Source: Pristionchus mayeri | Taxonomy: Eukaryota; Nematoda; Chromadorea; Rhabditida; Neodiplogasteridae | Length of the DNA stretch: 64,000 nucleotides | Assembly: GCA_036245805.1 (NCBI GenBank) | Contig: BTRK01000005.1 | Location: 35,631,469 to 35,695,468, forward strand | Direction of reading: 5' to 3' | Shown here: positions 32,711-42,997 of the stretch, piece after piece | How positions within the stretch are numbered: position 1 is the stretch's first letter | Layout: every line of letters starts with the position of its first letter | Notes under the pieces: generated by a model | The model's database searches: none | Told to the model about the DNA's origin: nothing | The model's input: the letters and a program-made list of their open reading frames with translations, nothing else | Translations under genes and position numbers: made by a program

Positions 32711-35574
32711 TCAATTTCTCCAACCCCGAGGATTTATCCATTGGGCTGTTCGGCCTAGGGGTCGGTTAGAGGACACATTGTAATCGGATACACGTTTAGG
32801 TTGCGAAATAGTTTTGCTTTCGGTGGGATTGACTGCTATACTGTCTCGTCTGCTCTTCTTCGGGGGTGGACCGGAGATGGATGGTGTCAATGCTTGAGGT
32901 GAAACAGGCTTAGCCGTAAGCTGTTGTTGTTGTTGCTGCTGTTCCCTCCTTACTCTTCGGCCATGTCTTCCACGAGGACTAGCATCAATAAACGGCTCTT
33001 CGTCTTCTGTAGGTTCGTGCGGTAGTTCGTCTCTGTCCCCTTCAGTGATTGGTTCTATAGGTGCAAAATTGTCAGCACGTTTTAACGCGTTCTCTGTAAG
33101 AACGGGAGGAGGGTGGCACAATGCTTCAAAATGGTCATATCGAGCCACAATTTTAACTGGGTAATGCCTATGGGTAGGGTTCACTTCCACATAAATTTTA
33201 GGTCGCTAGCTCGACTTTTTGACCTACCGATCTCGAAAAATAAAACTCATCATACTGCCTCATGTTATATACCATTCGAAAGAGTATTGAAAGATAGCCT
33301 AAATCTCACTTTTTATCATGTCTGATGCACATACGCATGAGTTACAACCGGAAACGCAACAAAAAGTGCCATTTTTGAAGGTTTTTGATTTTTCCGACTA
33401 CAAAGATTCAATTTGTGCCCATTGATTTTGTGCTCATTGGATTCGCCATCCATTTCTGCATTTTATAAAATTTTTAAATTTAAGTATATCGGTCCTCATA
33501 GTCCTCATAGTTGTCGTTTTTCTTTTCTTCGACCCAATATTGCTTCAAATTTGTTTTTTGGCAAGAATTTCCTAGCCTAATTCACTTTCCTCTTTAATGG
33601 CTTTCAAATATTGTGTATTCACATATTCGGTTTCATGGAAGATTCACTGTAAAAAGATCTAACAGTACGTACATGATGCCGTTTGCCTAAAAATCGAGCA
33701 TCGGCACAGCAAAAAAACTCGTTTTCATTTAACACTGTGATTTGGGGTATTCGAAGGTGCTGAATACGATGGGCTCATTTTGCTCCTAGAGTCGCCGTTG
33801 GCTCCAGGTGCCGTCACGTCGAAATCAGCTTTTTGCGAATATCGCCCTTCCGAAAAGTGCTAAAATCACGCGAATAAGGTTTCCGGGGAAGAACTGCATG
33901 CTGATAACGCCTATCTACATCATTTTTCACATCTTGTTTAAAAAAAATTAAAAATTCAATTTTCCTTAACAAAAATTCAAGCCAAACGAGTTACATGATT
34001 GGAACCGTCGTGACTGCGGATTAGAAATTTAAAATTTCATCGATTTTGTCCTTAGGCTTTTTCGAAATTGAAATTAAATAGTGAGTTGAAATCTCGCGAA
34101 ATCGGCGAGCCTCTCTTCTCTTTCCTCTCGTTCCCTCTGTGGTCTCTAGCACACTCTCTCGCCTTTTCCTCCCCAGGGAAGACGGGGATAGCGGAGTGCC
34201 GACTCGATTAATACCGTTCTCCACTCAGATTTTCATTTCAATTTCGAAAAGCGGACAAAATCGATGAAATTTGAAATTCCGAATCCGCAGTCACGGCGGT
34301 TCCAATCATGCAACTCGTTTGGCTCGAAACTGTGTTTTTTTTAATTTTTTTAAAACAATTTGTGAAAAATGATGTAGATAGGCGTCATCAGCATGAAATT
34401 CTTTCCCGGAAACCTTATTCGCGTGATTTTAGCACATTTCGGAAGGGCGATATTCGCAAAAAAGCTGATTTCGACGTCACGGCACCTGGAGCCAACGGCG
34501 ACTCTAGGAGCAAAATGTGCCCATCGTATTCAGCACCTTCGAATACCCCAAATCACAGTGTTAAATGAAATCGAGTTTTTTTGCTGTGCCGATGCTCGAT
34601 TTTTAGGCAAACGGCATAATTTACGTACTGTTAGATCTTTTTACAGTGAATCTTCCATGAAACCGAATATGTGTATACACAATATTTGAAAGCCATTAAC
34701 GAGGAAAGTGAATTAGGCCAGCAGGAAATTCTTGCCAAAAAACAAATTTGAAGCAATATTGGGTCGAAGAAAAGTTGGCAAAAGGTCATGCGTCGGAGCG
34801 GATTCGAACCCTCGTCGGCAAATGGGCGACATAAATCATGAAAAACGACAACTATGAGGACTATGAGGACCGATATACTTAAATTTAAAAATTTTATAAA
34901 ATGCAGAAATGGATGGCGAATCCAATGAGCACAAAATCAATGGGTACAAATTGAATCTTTGTAGTCGGAAAAATCAAAAACCTTCAAAAATGGCACTTTT
35001 TGTTGCGTTTCCGGTTGTAACTCATGCGTATGTGCATCAGACTTGATAAAAAGTGAGATTTAGGCGTATCTTTCAATGCTCTTTCGAATGGTATATAACA
35101 TTAGGCAGTACGATGAGTTTTATTTTTCGAGATCGGTAGGTCAAAAAGTCGAGCTAGCGACCTAAAATTTATGTGGAAGTGAACTCTACCCATAGGCATT
35201 ACCCAGTTAAAATTGTGGCTCGATACGACTATTTTGAAGCATTGTGCCACCTCCCGGAATGCACTGTCCCGCTTTTACAGAGAACGCGTTTTAAGCTCTG
35301 TCTCCTCCAAGTCGACGGGGTTTGAATGTGTTGTTAAAGGGTCTGCTGGTGGCTCTGTCAGCTCCTTGGGTAGACGATGTCGGGCAACACTTCCTTTAGA
35401 TACGTCCTTCTTGAATCGGTTGATTTTGTTCAAGAGGTCCTCGTAGAGGGCGAGCTTAGTGGCCGAGTCGATACTCTTATCATTGAGAATGATAGTGAGT
35501 TCTTCCTGTATCTTTTCCAATTGAAGATCCTCCTTGGAAAGGACGAGGTACGGGGCAAGTTTATACTTGTTCAT
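32711..35574 (-). pseudogene. Maverick gene 'pair member 2', split by foldback
   Basis: The N-terminal part (35574-35275, MNKYKLAPYLVLSKEDLQLE) is clearly homologous to the start of the gene at 46049-46540; both share an L(Y/F)EDLL..I(N/D)RFK block. A C-terminal part (to 32711) has polar, low-complexity sequence with a Gln run and ends in RGWRN, comparable to RDWNI in the homologue. Between the parts is the 2.2-kb foldback element at 33086-35288. The flanks are also out of frame by one base, so there is a second lesion. The start codon overlaps the stop of the upstream gene (ATGA). Function unknown; probably a virion or accessory protein. Confidence 0.65.
33086..35288. repeat. 2.2-kb foldback element in a Maverick gene
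   Basis: Inverted arms around a centre near 34150, termini CGCGTTCTCTGTAA, with a perfect 6-bp target duplication TTTTAA (33080-33085 and 35289-35294). The right arm has an extra ~65 bases (34775-34845) absent from the left arm. This insert holds a perfect tRNA-type B box on the complement strand (GGTTCGAATCC). No transposase. Confidence 0.88.
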
Positions 35575-35873
35575 TGAGACTGGACAAGGCTAAGAGGAGC
35601 GAGTGCAGCGGGAATGACGGCTCCAATGAAACCCGCGCCAAACTGATTCAAGTGGTCTCGGGCCCGTCTCTCACGTTTACACTTTGCAATCTCTCGAATC
35701 ACAGAAAGGTGTTTGCAAATACACTTCTTCTCCTTGTGGGTGAAAGGGATCTTTGATAGGTTCTGAAGAATTTCTACCACACACGTGAGCTCTGCAAGGC
35801 TAGCCTTTTCAATTAATTTAGGGTTTTTAGAGAGATCTAAAAGGAACGACCGGTTCTTGTGGAGTCTATGCAT
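35571..35873 (-). CDS. Maverick gene 'pair member 1'
   Basis: About 100 residues starting MHRLHKNRSF. Homologous to the gene at 45755-46052 (shared SLAELxCVVEIL and a CxRERxAR block). The C-terminal third has a Gly/Ala-rich hydrophobic stretch (FGAGFIGAVIPAALAPL) that could be a membrane-active or transmembrane helix. It overlaps the protease stop by 8 bases (ATGCATAG) and the next gene by 4 (ATGA). No lesion is visible. Function unknown. The tight overlap with the protease and zinc-ribbon genes suggests co-expression from one transcript. Confidence 0.65.
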   Translation of the reverse strand: MHRLHKNRSFLLDLSKNPKLIEKASLAELTCVVEILQNLSKIPFTHKEKKCICKHLSVIREIAKCKRERRARDHLNQFGAGFIGAVIPAALAPLSLVQSQ

Positions 35874-36333
35874 CAAATAACGTGTAGTGGTGAGTTTTAC
35901 GAAGCCAACTCCTTACAAATGAGTCATCCTTTTTAATTCTGTTAAAGTGTTTCACTATAGATGAAAACGACTTCCCTCTACTCTGCATGTGAATGTGATA
36001 GACGGAAAAGGCACCACAAGTACCAGTAGAAGGAGACTGATGAGCAATTGCGTTATAGTGAATGCGTCTAAAGCGTCTACAGAACCTTAAAATTAATCCC
36101 TTGGGGCAGTCGCCAAAGCTGTCAAAGAAGTAGCAGGTTCCATTTTTAACAAAGATAGACTGCCAATGTAGTCCACCAAGTGGTGAGTAACTTTTATCAG
36201 TGTTTACGCATAGTGAAAATGGTTGATAAAGTGTACTGGGGTCTGGAAGTTGGTCACATGCAAAAGTTCCGACATAGTGCCGGGCAATGACACGGTCGTT
36301 TGTAAAGATTGAATCAAGTTCTCTAGTATTCAT
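35866..36333 (-). CDS. Adenovirus-like cysteine protease (Maverick)
   Basis: 155 residues, start at ATG of MNTRELDS. The catalytic set of the adenain/Ulp1 (C5/C48) clan can be placed: His56 in GLHW, Asp71 in FFDSFG, Gln99 and Cys106 in QSPSTGTCGAF. In Mavericks and related viruses this enzyme matures capsid proteins during virion assembly. Length is a little short of adenain (about 200) but typical for Mavericks as far as I can judge. The frame is intact. Eleven bases separate it from the stop of the zinc-ribbon gene upstream, and it overlaps the following gene by 8. Confidence 0.88.
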   Translation of the reverse strand: MNTRELDSIFTNDRVIARHYVGTFACDQLPDPSTLYQPFSLCVNTDKSYSPLGGLHWQSIFVKNGTCYFFDSFGDCPKGLILRFCRRFRRIHYNAIAHQSPSTGTCGAFSVYHIHMQSRGKSFSSIVKHFNRIKKDDSFVRSWLRKTHHYTLFDA

Positions 36334-36344
36334 GGGATAAGGTT

Positions 36345-36762
36345 CTAATCGAACCGCAGTGTACGGTTGTTTCTAACACAATGATCGCACACACTGACAG
36401 TAACAGTCTGGGTGCCATTGGCGGCAGGAATGCGCGTCTCGTCGTCTCTAAACTTCTTCCAGCACGCCGGGCATAAAAGAATCTGTACAGCCCGAGCATT
36501 AGCACTCCATTGACGTCTTGTCTGGAAAAAGGTTAGAATGTTCGTCTACTCAAGTATTCGTGACACTGACCATACTGGCATACTTGTGCCTAGTCTGCTC
36601 CATCATGGACCTCATATCTTCGCCTGGAGTCGAAAGAGGAGTAAAGCTATCCTTTCTAGGCATTTCCTGTGCTCCACCATTGACCATCGAAGCAAAAGAG
36701 GTTGGCGCGTGCGCTCGTTTGAATCCTTCGGAGGCACAGTCAGGGAAGCACGTCTCAGACAT
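36345..36762 (-). CDS. Maverick zinc-ribbon protein, two exons
   Basis: Exon 1 36762-36571 (MSETCFPDCASEGF...) and exon 2 36521-36345 join in phase 0 across a 49-base intron (GTCAGT donor, TTTTTCCAG acceptor), giving 122 residues. Exon 2 holds CPAC and CDHC, two Cys pairs 25 residues apart that form a zinc-ribbon pattern. Such small zinc ribbons are often transcription or replication accessory factors in large DNA viruses; the role here is unknown. It is the first gene of a compact minus-strand cassette with the protease and the two small genes. The intergenic region with the plus-strand genes (36763-36983) is probably a bidirectional promoter. Confidence 0.7.
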
Positions 36763-36892
36763 TGCAAAAAGCGGTTAAGTGACCTCGATTTCAAAACCAA
36801 GGTTAGGTAGAGGTCAGAGAGTTAGAGATACAGAGATGTTAGAGAGTACATGTTTGTGAGAGAGTTGACCCCGCCCACTATGTGCCGAAAAC

Positions 36893-36900
36893 TATAAAAG
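36893..36900 (+). promoter_or_regulatory. TATA box, rightward Maverick transcripts
   Basis: TATAAAAG about 85 bases before the ATG at 36984, within the 221-base gap between divergent Maverick genes. Confidence 0.55.
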
Positions 36901-36983
36901 CGAAAGACTCGTGCATCGATTAGCTCTTTTTCGTTCACCTACTTTCACCTGTTACAGTCTTTGCCCTCCTTCAGATATACGTC

Positions 36984-37234
36984 ATGGCCATTCATCGGAA
37001 GGGAAAGTCTTCAAAGAGGTCACCGCCGAGAAGGATTTCAAAGAAGAGGAACACTTCTAGAAATCCGGTTAGTCTTTTGTCTTTGGTCACAACGACAAGT
37101 ACGAGTTCAAGCCTCCGAAGAAGGATGACCCCGCTGCCGAATTTGACCAAAAGTACCTCTCCAGACCCCAGTTTATTGTCGTCGTGTACATGTGTTTGTT
37201 TGATAAAACGTTCATTCTATCATTTTGTTGTGGT
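36984..37234 (+). CDS. Maverick small basic protein (uncertain structure)
   Basis: Starts MAIHRKGKSSKRSPPRRISK, very Arg/Lys/Ser-rich, like core or DNA-condensing proteins of adenoviruses (comparison of composition only). After about 28 residues the frame loses character. A different frame from about 37079 looks protein-like (VFGHNDKYEFKPPKKDD) until near 37190. Either a frameshift or an intron (GTTAGT donor at about 37068) separates them. I cannot decide the true product. Confidence 0.4.
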
Positions 37235-37248
37235 CCTGAGCGGTCGAC

Positions 37249-37734
37249 ATGTCACGTATTTTCTATGATTCATCAAAGGAGAACTGGAATCACCTCTTTA
37301 CCCGTGGTTCAACCTTGACTGGGACAGGTGGTGGGAAGATTTCCTACTTTTCCGGGGTACGTCCACAGTATGGTGCGGGTATCGGTGGAATTTTGCGATC
37401 TCTATTTCGCCTAATCCCTTCTTTTCTTTCTAGTCCAGTTGGTCAACACCTTGTTAATGCCGGTGCCGGTGTAGTTAGTGACGTAAGCAACGGCACGAGT
37501 CTAAGAGACAGTGTCAAAACTCAGGCACGGTCCGCGGTGCGTAACCTCACTGGAGTGGGAAAGAAAAGAAGGATTCAAAGTGGCGAAGGAGGAATAGTTC
37601 CGAGAGCCATAGGATACATTAGAAACCCCGCCTCCTCTAAAAAGTCGAGTAAGAAGGCCACGCCCACAAGTGATACAGGCGTGCCTTTATTCACTAGTGT
37701 GTGCGCTCACATTGTCCTGCGGTACTCATGCTGA
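37249..37734 (+). CDS. Maverick amphipathic/basic virion-type protein
   Basis: 161 residues, start MSRIFYDSSKENW. The middle has a Gly/Leu/Ile-rich amphipathic or hydrophobic segment (GAGIGGILRSLFRLIPSFLS) followed by VNAGAGVVSDV, and the C-terminal part is basic with KKRRIQSGEGG. The combination recalls adenovirus minor core/capsid proteins that carry a membrane-lytic amphipathic helix, and small Maverick proteins described as PX/PY. This is resemblance, not proof. The end overlaps the next start by 7 bases. Frame intact. Confidence 0.5.
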   Translation: MSRIFYDSSKENWNHLFTRGSTLTGTGGGKISYFSGVRPQYGAGIGGILRSLFRLIPSFLSSPVGQHLVNAGAGVVSDVSNGTSLRDSVKTQARSAVRNLTGVGKKRRIQSGEGGIVPRAIGYIRNPASSKKSSKKATPTSDTGVPLFTSVCAHIVLRYSC

Positions 37735-38072
37735 CTCTTCTCTCTCAAATTGAACAGCAATACCCCTTTTGGCGGTTCCTTAATCGTCGTGAGCGTATGC
37801 ACGCCCTTCACGGTATTCTTCCTACCATCAACGTCGCCGTCGAACCCGTACGCAATGCATTTGGAAGTTACTCGGGGTCTCAGCCGGTCATTCTACTTGA
37901 CACACACGTATCTCTCGACTCGCACTATACACGAATCCGGACTTCAAAGGGGCTCGATACCGTATTCAACCATGCGAGTGCAAGACTTGGATACGATCCC
38001 GATGTGGACCTTCCTCTGATCAGAAGTAGAGGAGGACCCCTACATGTACTCGAGTCACTTGTCATTGTCTGA
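37728..38072 (+). CDS. Maverick small protein of unknown function
   Basis: 114 residues from ATG at 37728 (MLTLLSQIEQQYPFWRFLN), overlapping the previous gene by 7 bases. Contains VAVEPVRNAFGSYSG and ends LHVLESLVIV. No family recognised. Its last 122 bases lie in the left arm of the palindrome at 37951-38353, so a reversed copy of its tail lies just downstream. The stop is followed at once by AATAAA. Confidence 0.5.
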   Translation: MLTLLSQIEQQYPFWRFLNRRERMHALHGILPTINVAVEPVRNAFGSYSGSQPVILLDTHVSLDSHYTRIRTSKGLDTVFNHASARLGYDPDVDLPLIRSRGGPLHVLESLVIV

Positions 38073-38353
38073 ATAAATCGCTTCATTCATACATCCTGCA
38101 GTCTTACAGAGCGGTCGTAAAATGTTTAAGAAAGAAATTGAGAAGAGTTGGGAGAACTCTTCTCAATTTCTTTCTTAAACATTTTACGACCGCTCTGTAA
38201 GACTGCAGGATGTATGAATGAAGCGATTTATTCAGACAATGACAAGTGACTCGAGTACATGTAGGGGTCCTCCTCTACTTCTGATCAGAGGAAGGTCCAC
38301 ATCGGGATCGTATCCAAGTCTTGCACTCGCATGGTTGAATACGGTATCGAGCC
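37951..38353. repeat. Perfect 403-bp palindrome
   Basis: Arms of 199 bases (37951-38149 and 38155-38353) are exact or nearly exact reverse complements around a 5-base loop. It duplicates, in reverse, the end of the preceding gene and the intergenic region, and it sits where the start of the capsid gene should be. It is not a transposon: no terminal repeat or target duplication. It could be a recent hairpin-type rearrangement or an assembly artefact. Confidence 0.85.
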
Positions 38354-38360
38354 TTGATCG

Positions 38361-39609
38361 TTGCATCCAAGTCTTGATCTTTTTTCTACGAATAGTACTG
38401 TCTGCGGGGTTGAGACGTCACGGTTCACCGAAGTGAGTCTCACCTCTGGCCCCGAGATCAAGCCCTATGAATTTAGAATTCAAAACTCTAAAGCATTTCT
38501 TAACCTCCAGAGAAGTTACATTCTCACAAAGTTTAAGATTGTAAATGAAGACGGTACTGACATTGTCACCCCAGACCCCAATGAGGTGTATGCCCCCTCG
38601 AATCTCTTTGGATGCTCACAGTTTCGTCAGATCCAGGTCTTTATCAATGGAGTGCTTACGTACGACAATGATAACTTTGCGTATAGGTCCTTCATCAGTT
38701 CCCTCTTGTCCTATAGTGAAGAGTACAAGAGCACATTCCTCAGGTCTGTTGGGTACTCACCCGAAGCGTCACCTACTGACGTTAAAGACGTCGAGTACGT
38801 CAAGAGAAGTACGGAGTGCTCAGTCAAAGGTAATGGAGGTAGTGACCCCTCTATGGTTCGAACCTGCGACTCAGCCCAAAGCCATTCTGCCCTACGTTGA
38901 TTTTAGGATCCTTTGCTTTCCTTCGTCGGACCAGTTTATGATAGATCGAAGAAAGGGGACCAAAAAGTATAGAATTAAGGTTGTGAATATGACTTTGATG
39001 TTGCACGAACTACACATTCACGATTCCACTGCTATTGCGTTCAACAACATCCTTCAGTCCCGGGGTTCCGTGATTTACAGTTCGCTAGGTTCGAGTGTAA
39101 GAACTTTCTTTATCCCGGGAGGCATTAAGGAATTCCCCACCTTCAAAGTGTTCAGTAACAATGTACCCCGACGTGTCTTCTTCACCCTCGTAGATGCTGC
39201 CTCGTTTAACGGAAACTACACTAACCCCTTTGTGTTCAAGAACTTCAACCTACAAAACGTACGCTTGGAAGCAGGAGGAGAAGTCATTCCCTTTCATGAC
39301 TACTCACTTGACTACTCTAATAACCAGTTCGCCAAGGCCTACCTCGCACTGCAAGAAACCCTATCCGTGGCCGGAACGGGCTGCTCCAATGGTATCTCTC
39401 CAGAAGTGTTTGCCTCTCACTGTTGCATCTACGCCTTCGACACCAGCGGCGCCGAGTCTGATCAGTTTGCGCTACAGCGAATGGGAGAGACTTCTATAAA
39501 ACTCACCTTCTCCGAAGATACACCTGCCTCGGGTCTCTACGGAATCGTACTCGGAGAGGCCATCAGTAACCTCATGATCGACAAGGACCACATTCCTCAT
39601 GTATACTAA
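38361..39609 (+). pseudogene. Major capsid protein (double jelly roll), damaged
   Basis: Two overlapping frames together give a Maverick/adenovirus-lineage major capsid protein. The first (to about 38830) has SKAFLNLQRSYILTKFKIV and the second (from about 38810 to 39609) ends NLMIDKDHIPHVY. Full proteins of this type form the hexagonal units of an icosahedral shell. Frame changes near 38810-38835 and no convincing ATG exists at the start: the upstream region was replaced by the palindrome at 37951-38353, so the first codons seem lost. I saw no other stop in the remaining ~400 codons. A tiny intron instead of a frameshift is possible but not supported by splice sites. Confidence 0.75.
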
Positions 39610-39625
39610 GGATAAAGATTGTTTA

Positions 39626-40660
39626 TCACAGTTTTACAAATGATTGAGCGTCTATCCACGAATCAAACGAGGGCGGGTACCCTAACCACCTGACGAACAT
39701 CTGATCTTTCCCTCTATACTTGCGACGTCGTAGCACTTTTTCAACCTTATACATGCCAGTGTCCGTAACTTTTTGCACTTCATCAAGGTAAAAGGAACCG
39801 TCTAGTAGTTCACCCGCTAAATCTCTTAGTTTTAGGTACGGAGGGTACGAATGAGTCTTCACCTTGTCCACTATGAATATCTCTTCAGTCCAATTTGGCG
39901 TGTACCCCTTTTCAAAAGGCCTCTTCGATTTACTGATGCGCACCGAGTCTCCAACTTGAACAGGTAAAGAGGTCTCTCGTGGGGCTAACCCCTCGTCTAC
40001 GTCTCCGTCTTTTACCTTTTCCGGCGCCATCCCAATTGAACGATTGGGTCACTTGTTAATAGATGATGTAATATCCTGTACTACATCTATCCATCTGCGA
40101 GAAGATTTAAAGTGAAGGTAACGGTAGAGTCGTCTCTTAAAGGTCTGAATGGCTCTCTCAGCCATTGCCGCTTTCATTTCCGACTTGGGGCTAAAGTGTT
40201 GAATGTTGAGAGACTTGTAGAGACTTGCAGTTTCTCGGTTGTGAAACTCCTTTCCTTGATCGGTGATGAAACGAGTGCACACGTGTCCGAACCTCTCGGA
40301 GACCTTTTCGAATATTTCCTCAAGAACTCTGCGCATTTCAACTGCCGACTTTTGCAGTCTATGGCAGTCTATGGCAATGAGGCAGTAGTTGAACCCATCA
40401 TTATCCTTTTTCCACAACTGAAAGTCGGCCAAGTCTGCCTGAAGTGTTTGCCCCGGTGCAATACCTATCGTCCTTCTTCTGTCAAACTTGCGTCGAATCT
40501 TCTTAAAAAGAGTATAAGAGGGTTGCTCACGGAGAAACTCTTCCACTTCCCCCGCCTTAGCCCCACTGGCACGGGCTACTCTGCGTATAGAGGTAAAAGC
40601 TGTCGGACGTTTAATGTTAAAGTAATTGTCACGGATGCGTCTAGATAGACCAGTCTCCAT
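39626..40660 (-). pseudogene. Maverick integrase with chromodomain, damaged
   Basis: Retroviral-type (c-integrase) protein that would insert the element into host DNA. Start at METGLSRR (40660). Catalytic acidic residues: Asp76 (QADLADF), Asp134 (ITDQGKEF) and Glu168 (AAMAERA), 33 residues apart. After the core, one in-frame TGA at about 40044-40046 separates SSINK from NRSIGMAPEK. The frame then continues to a chromodomain (YKVEKVLRRRKYRGKD, VRWLGYPPSFDSWI) ending at 39626. Between residues 98 and 104 a CATAGACTGC sequence is tandemly repeated and about a dozen residues expected there are missing. Two lesions, so presumably inactive. Confidence 0.85.
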
Positions 40661-40735
40661 GATGACTTTAATGGCAAATGACTAAAGAAGTCATTCGACG
40701 GGTCTCACTGATAGCAGACGCTCGCTTTTGTTTAA

Positions 40736-42498
40736 ATGTCTGATTACTACATTACTTTACCATCAAATGTAGCGGGTCCGGGGAACAAGTCAACCGACTT
40801 TCCACCCGACTTCCCGAGCCCATATTATTCAAGGGTAAATGGAACGTGGGATTGCATGAGATCCTGATTTCCGGAGAGATACTAACTATATCAAAGAATT
40901 CCCCATTCGTCATCACACTAGCAGACGGTACAACAGTGAACTGTTTTCTTCCAAAGGGTATATACAAGACGCCGCAGGCGCTCGCAAGTGCCCTGAATAG
41001 TTCAGTACCGAAGACACTTAAAAGGCGTATGAAACGTGAAGTCGAAGAAGAAGACGAAGATGAAGAGGTGGAATTCGTGTCTGAAGAGGACCTGGAAGGT
41101 ATATCCGTAGAGGGAAGGGCAGACTGGACCCAGGAGCAATGGAACGAATACGATTTGAAAAAGGCTAGAGTTACTCCTAGTGCACCACAAAGCGTCCCGA
41201 CACCCGTAAACCTTACGACCACACCGGGGCCTCCAACGTCTCTGTCACTACGACAGTTGACCGAAGACAACCGTACTACCCCGCTTGTAAGGGCAGAAAA
41301 CAAAGAGTCCGATGAAAGTAAGAGGATGGAGGAAAATAAGCTAAAGGAGGAAGAGGATACAAGGAGGAAGAAGGAAGAGGAGAAGAAAAGAAGAGGATAC
41401 CAAGCAGAAGAAGGACGAAGAAAAGCGACTTAAAGAGGAACAAGAAGCGAAGAAAAAGAAGGAAGACGAAAAAAGACCTAAAGAGGCAGATAACGCTAAG
41501 AAGAGGAAGGAGGAAGATGATGCGAAGAAGAAGAAACAGGAAGAGGAACAGAAAAAAAGGAGGAAGATGATGCGAAGAAGAAGAAACAGGAAGAGGAACA
41601 GAAAAGAAAGGAGGAAGAGGATGCGAAGAAGAAGAAACAGGAAGAGGAACAGAAAAGAAAGGAGGAAAAGGATGCGAAGAAGAAGAAGGACGAAGAGGAG
41701 GAAAAGAAAAGGGTTAAACAGCGACAGTTGGACAAGGTAAAGGCCGAAAAGGATGAAGTAGAGAGAAAGAGGAAGGAAGAGCTAAAACGTCAAAAGGAGG
41801 CAGATAAAGAAAATCGGCAAAGTGAAGAAAAAGAGAGGGAACGACTTAGAAAAACTACCGAAGACGAGGATGTACGAAAGAGAAAGGAGGAAGAAGAAGC
41901 AAAGGCAACTGCTGAATCAGCACGGATCGCATTGGAGGTTGCCGACAAGGAAAACCGAGAAAGACTCGAGAGGCTGCGTAACGCCGAACTCTCTACGGCT
42001 ACAGAACCTATAGAATCGTTTAGTGCAGAAGAGTTGGGAGGAATTAGAGGCATTCCGGGTGAACAACTTCCTACTCCTGTAGTCTTTGAGTACGACGACA
42101 GAGTGGGACGGATGATTGTTGATTTTAATTTTAATGTTAAGAAACTCGAACTTAGTAGAGATATTGCCTATATGTGTGGGTTTGCCAACGAGACACTTAC
42201 TGAGGGGACTCTTGGAGAGCACGCGACAGACTGTACAAACGGCAAATCACTTGTTTACGTGTACAGTGATCTGGTAACGTATTCAGTTTGTGGAGGGCAA
42301 AAGACCAACCTTCTCCGTGTGATACCCTGTATGAACAGTAAGAACGAGACTGTATCCCAAAGTTTTCAGAACATTCGCTACGTTGGCGTCAGGTCCGAGT
42401 ACGTGGACTCTATCCGAATTCAAATCCTTGATTCACTAGGGAATGACGTTGCAATTCAAGGATATATATGTGTCATTTTACATCTGGTTAAGGAATAA
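40736..42498 (+). pseudogene. Minor-capsid-like protein with Lys/Glu-rich insertion
   Basis: The N-terminal segment from ATG 40736 (MSDYYITLPSNV) and the C-terminal segment to 42498 (FEYDDRVGRMIVDF; YVYSDLV) resemble the conserved 'LPSN...YTD' protein of Mavericks, thought to be a penton-type single jelly roll. Between them is about 250 codons of Lys/Glu/Arg-rich sequence (roughly 41030-41960), partly built from a ~50-bp tandem repeat (41510-41690). Frame breaks: near 40845, where about 7 bases look lost from a small duplication, near 41390, and in the repeat (about 41557), returning to the first frame. The gene ends 14 bases before the ATPase start. Confidence 0.65.
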
Positions 42499-42997
42499 AG
42501 AGTCATTCAACAATGGTTGCATCCATCGAGAGCACACCGTTCCGTTTCGCTGTCCTTTTTCGGCACTCGTCGTCGCTGCATCTCAAAGTGGAAAAACGAC
42601 CTTTGTGCTGAAACTACTGAAACATCCCGAACTGTTTGAGCGTCCAATCACTCAAGTACTGTGGTACCACGGTATAGAGACCTCCAACCTCCCCGACACC
42701 CCTTACATCAAAACTATTAGTGGACTTCCTGATGTGGCCACTCTGAAACACGTGAGTGCTGGAGGAAAAGAACATACTGTCGTCGTCCTGGACGACCTTC
42801 TAACGGAAGTACTAGCAAGCAAGGAACTAATCACTCAGTTGTGGACACGTGTCTCACACCACTACAATATCAGTTTCATTCTGCTATCCCAGTCCCTCTT
42901 TGAGATTCCTCGGATTATAAGGAACCAGCCGATAGCGCGCGCCTCGGCGTGCGCTATCGACTGGTGTTCTCCGGGATGTCTTCTTAGCCTCGTCTTA

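Noticed and set aside
34775..34845. tRNA gene on the complement strand
   Set aside because: Only the T-arm/B box is recognisable; no cloverleaf can be drawn.
36518..36810. Plus-strand frames in the zinc-ribbon region
   Set aside because: Antisense to the spliced zinc-ribbon gene, which has paired Cys motifs and good splice sites.
38810..38900. Intron in the capsid gene instead of a frameshift
   Set aside because: No donor/acceptor pair at a sensible distance restores the frame.
40044..40046. In-frame TGA of the integrase as a recoded codon
   Set aside because: No recoding signal is evident and other genes of the same element carry ordinary lesions, so simple mutation is the better explanation.
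41496..41735. Ser/Phe-rich frame on the minus strand
   Set aside because: Antisense shadow of the Lys/Glu-rich repeat in the minor-capsid-like gene.
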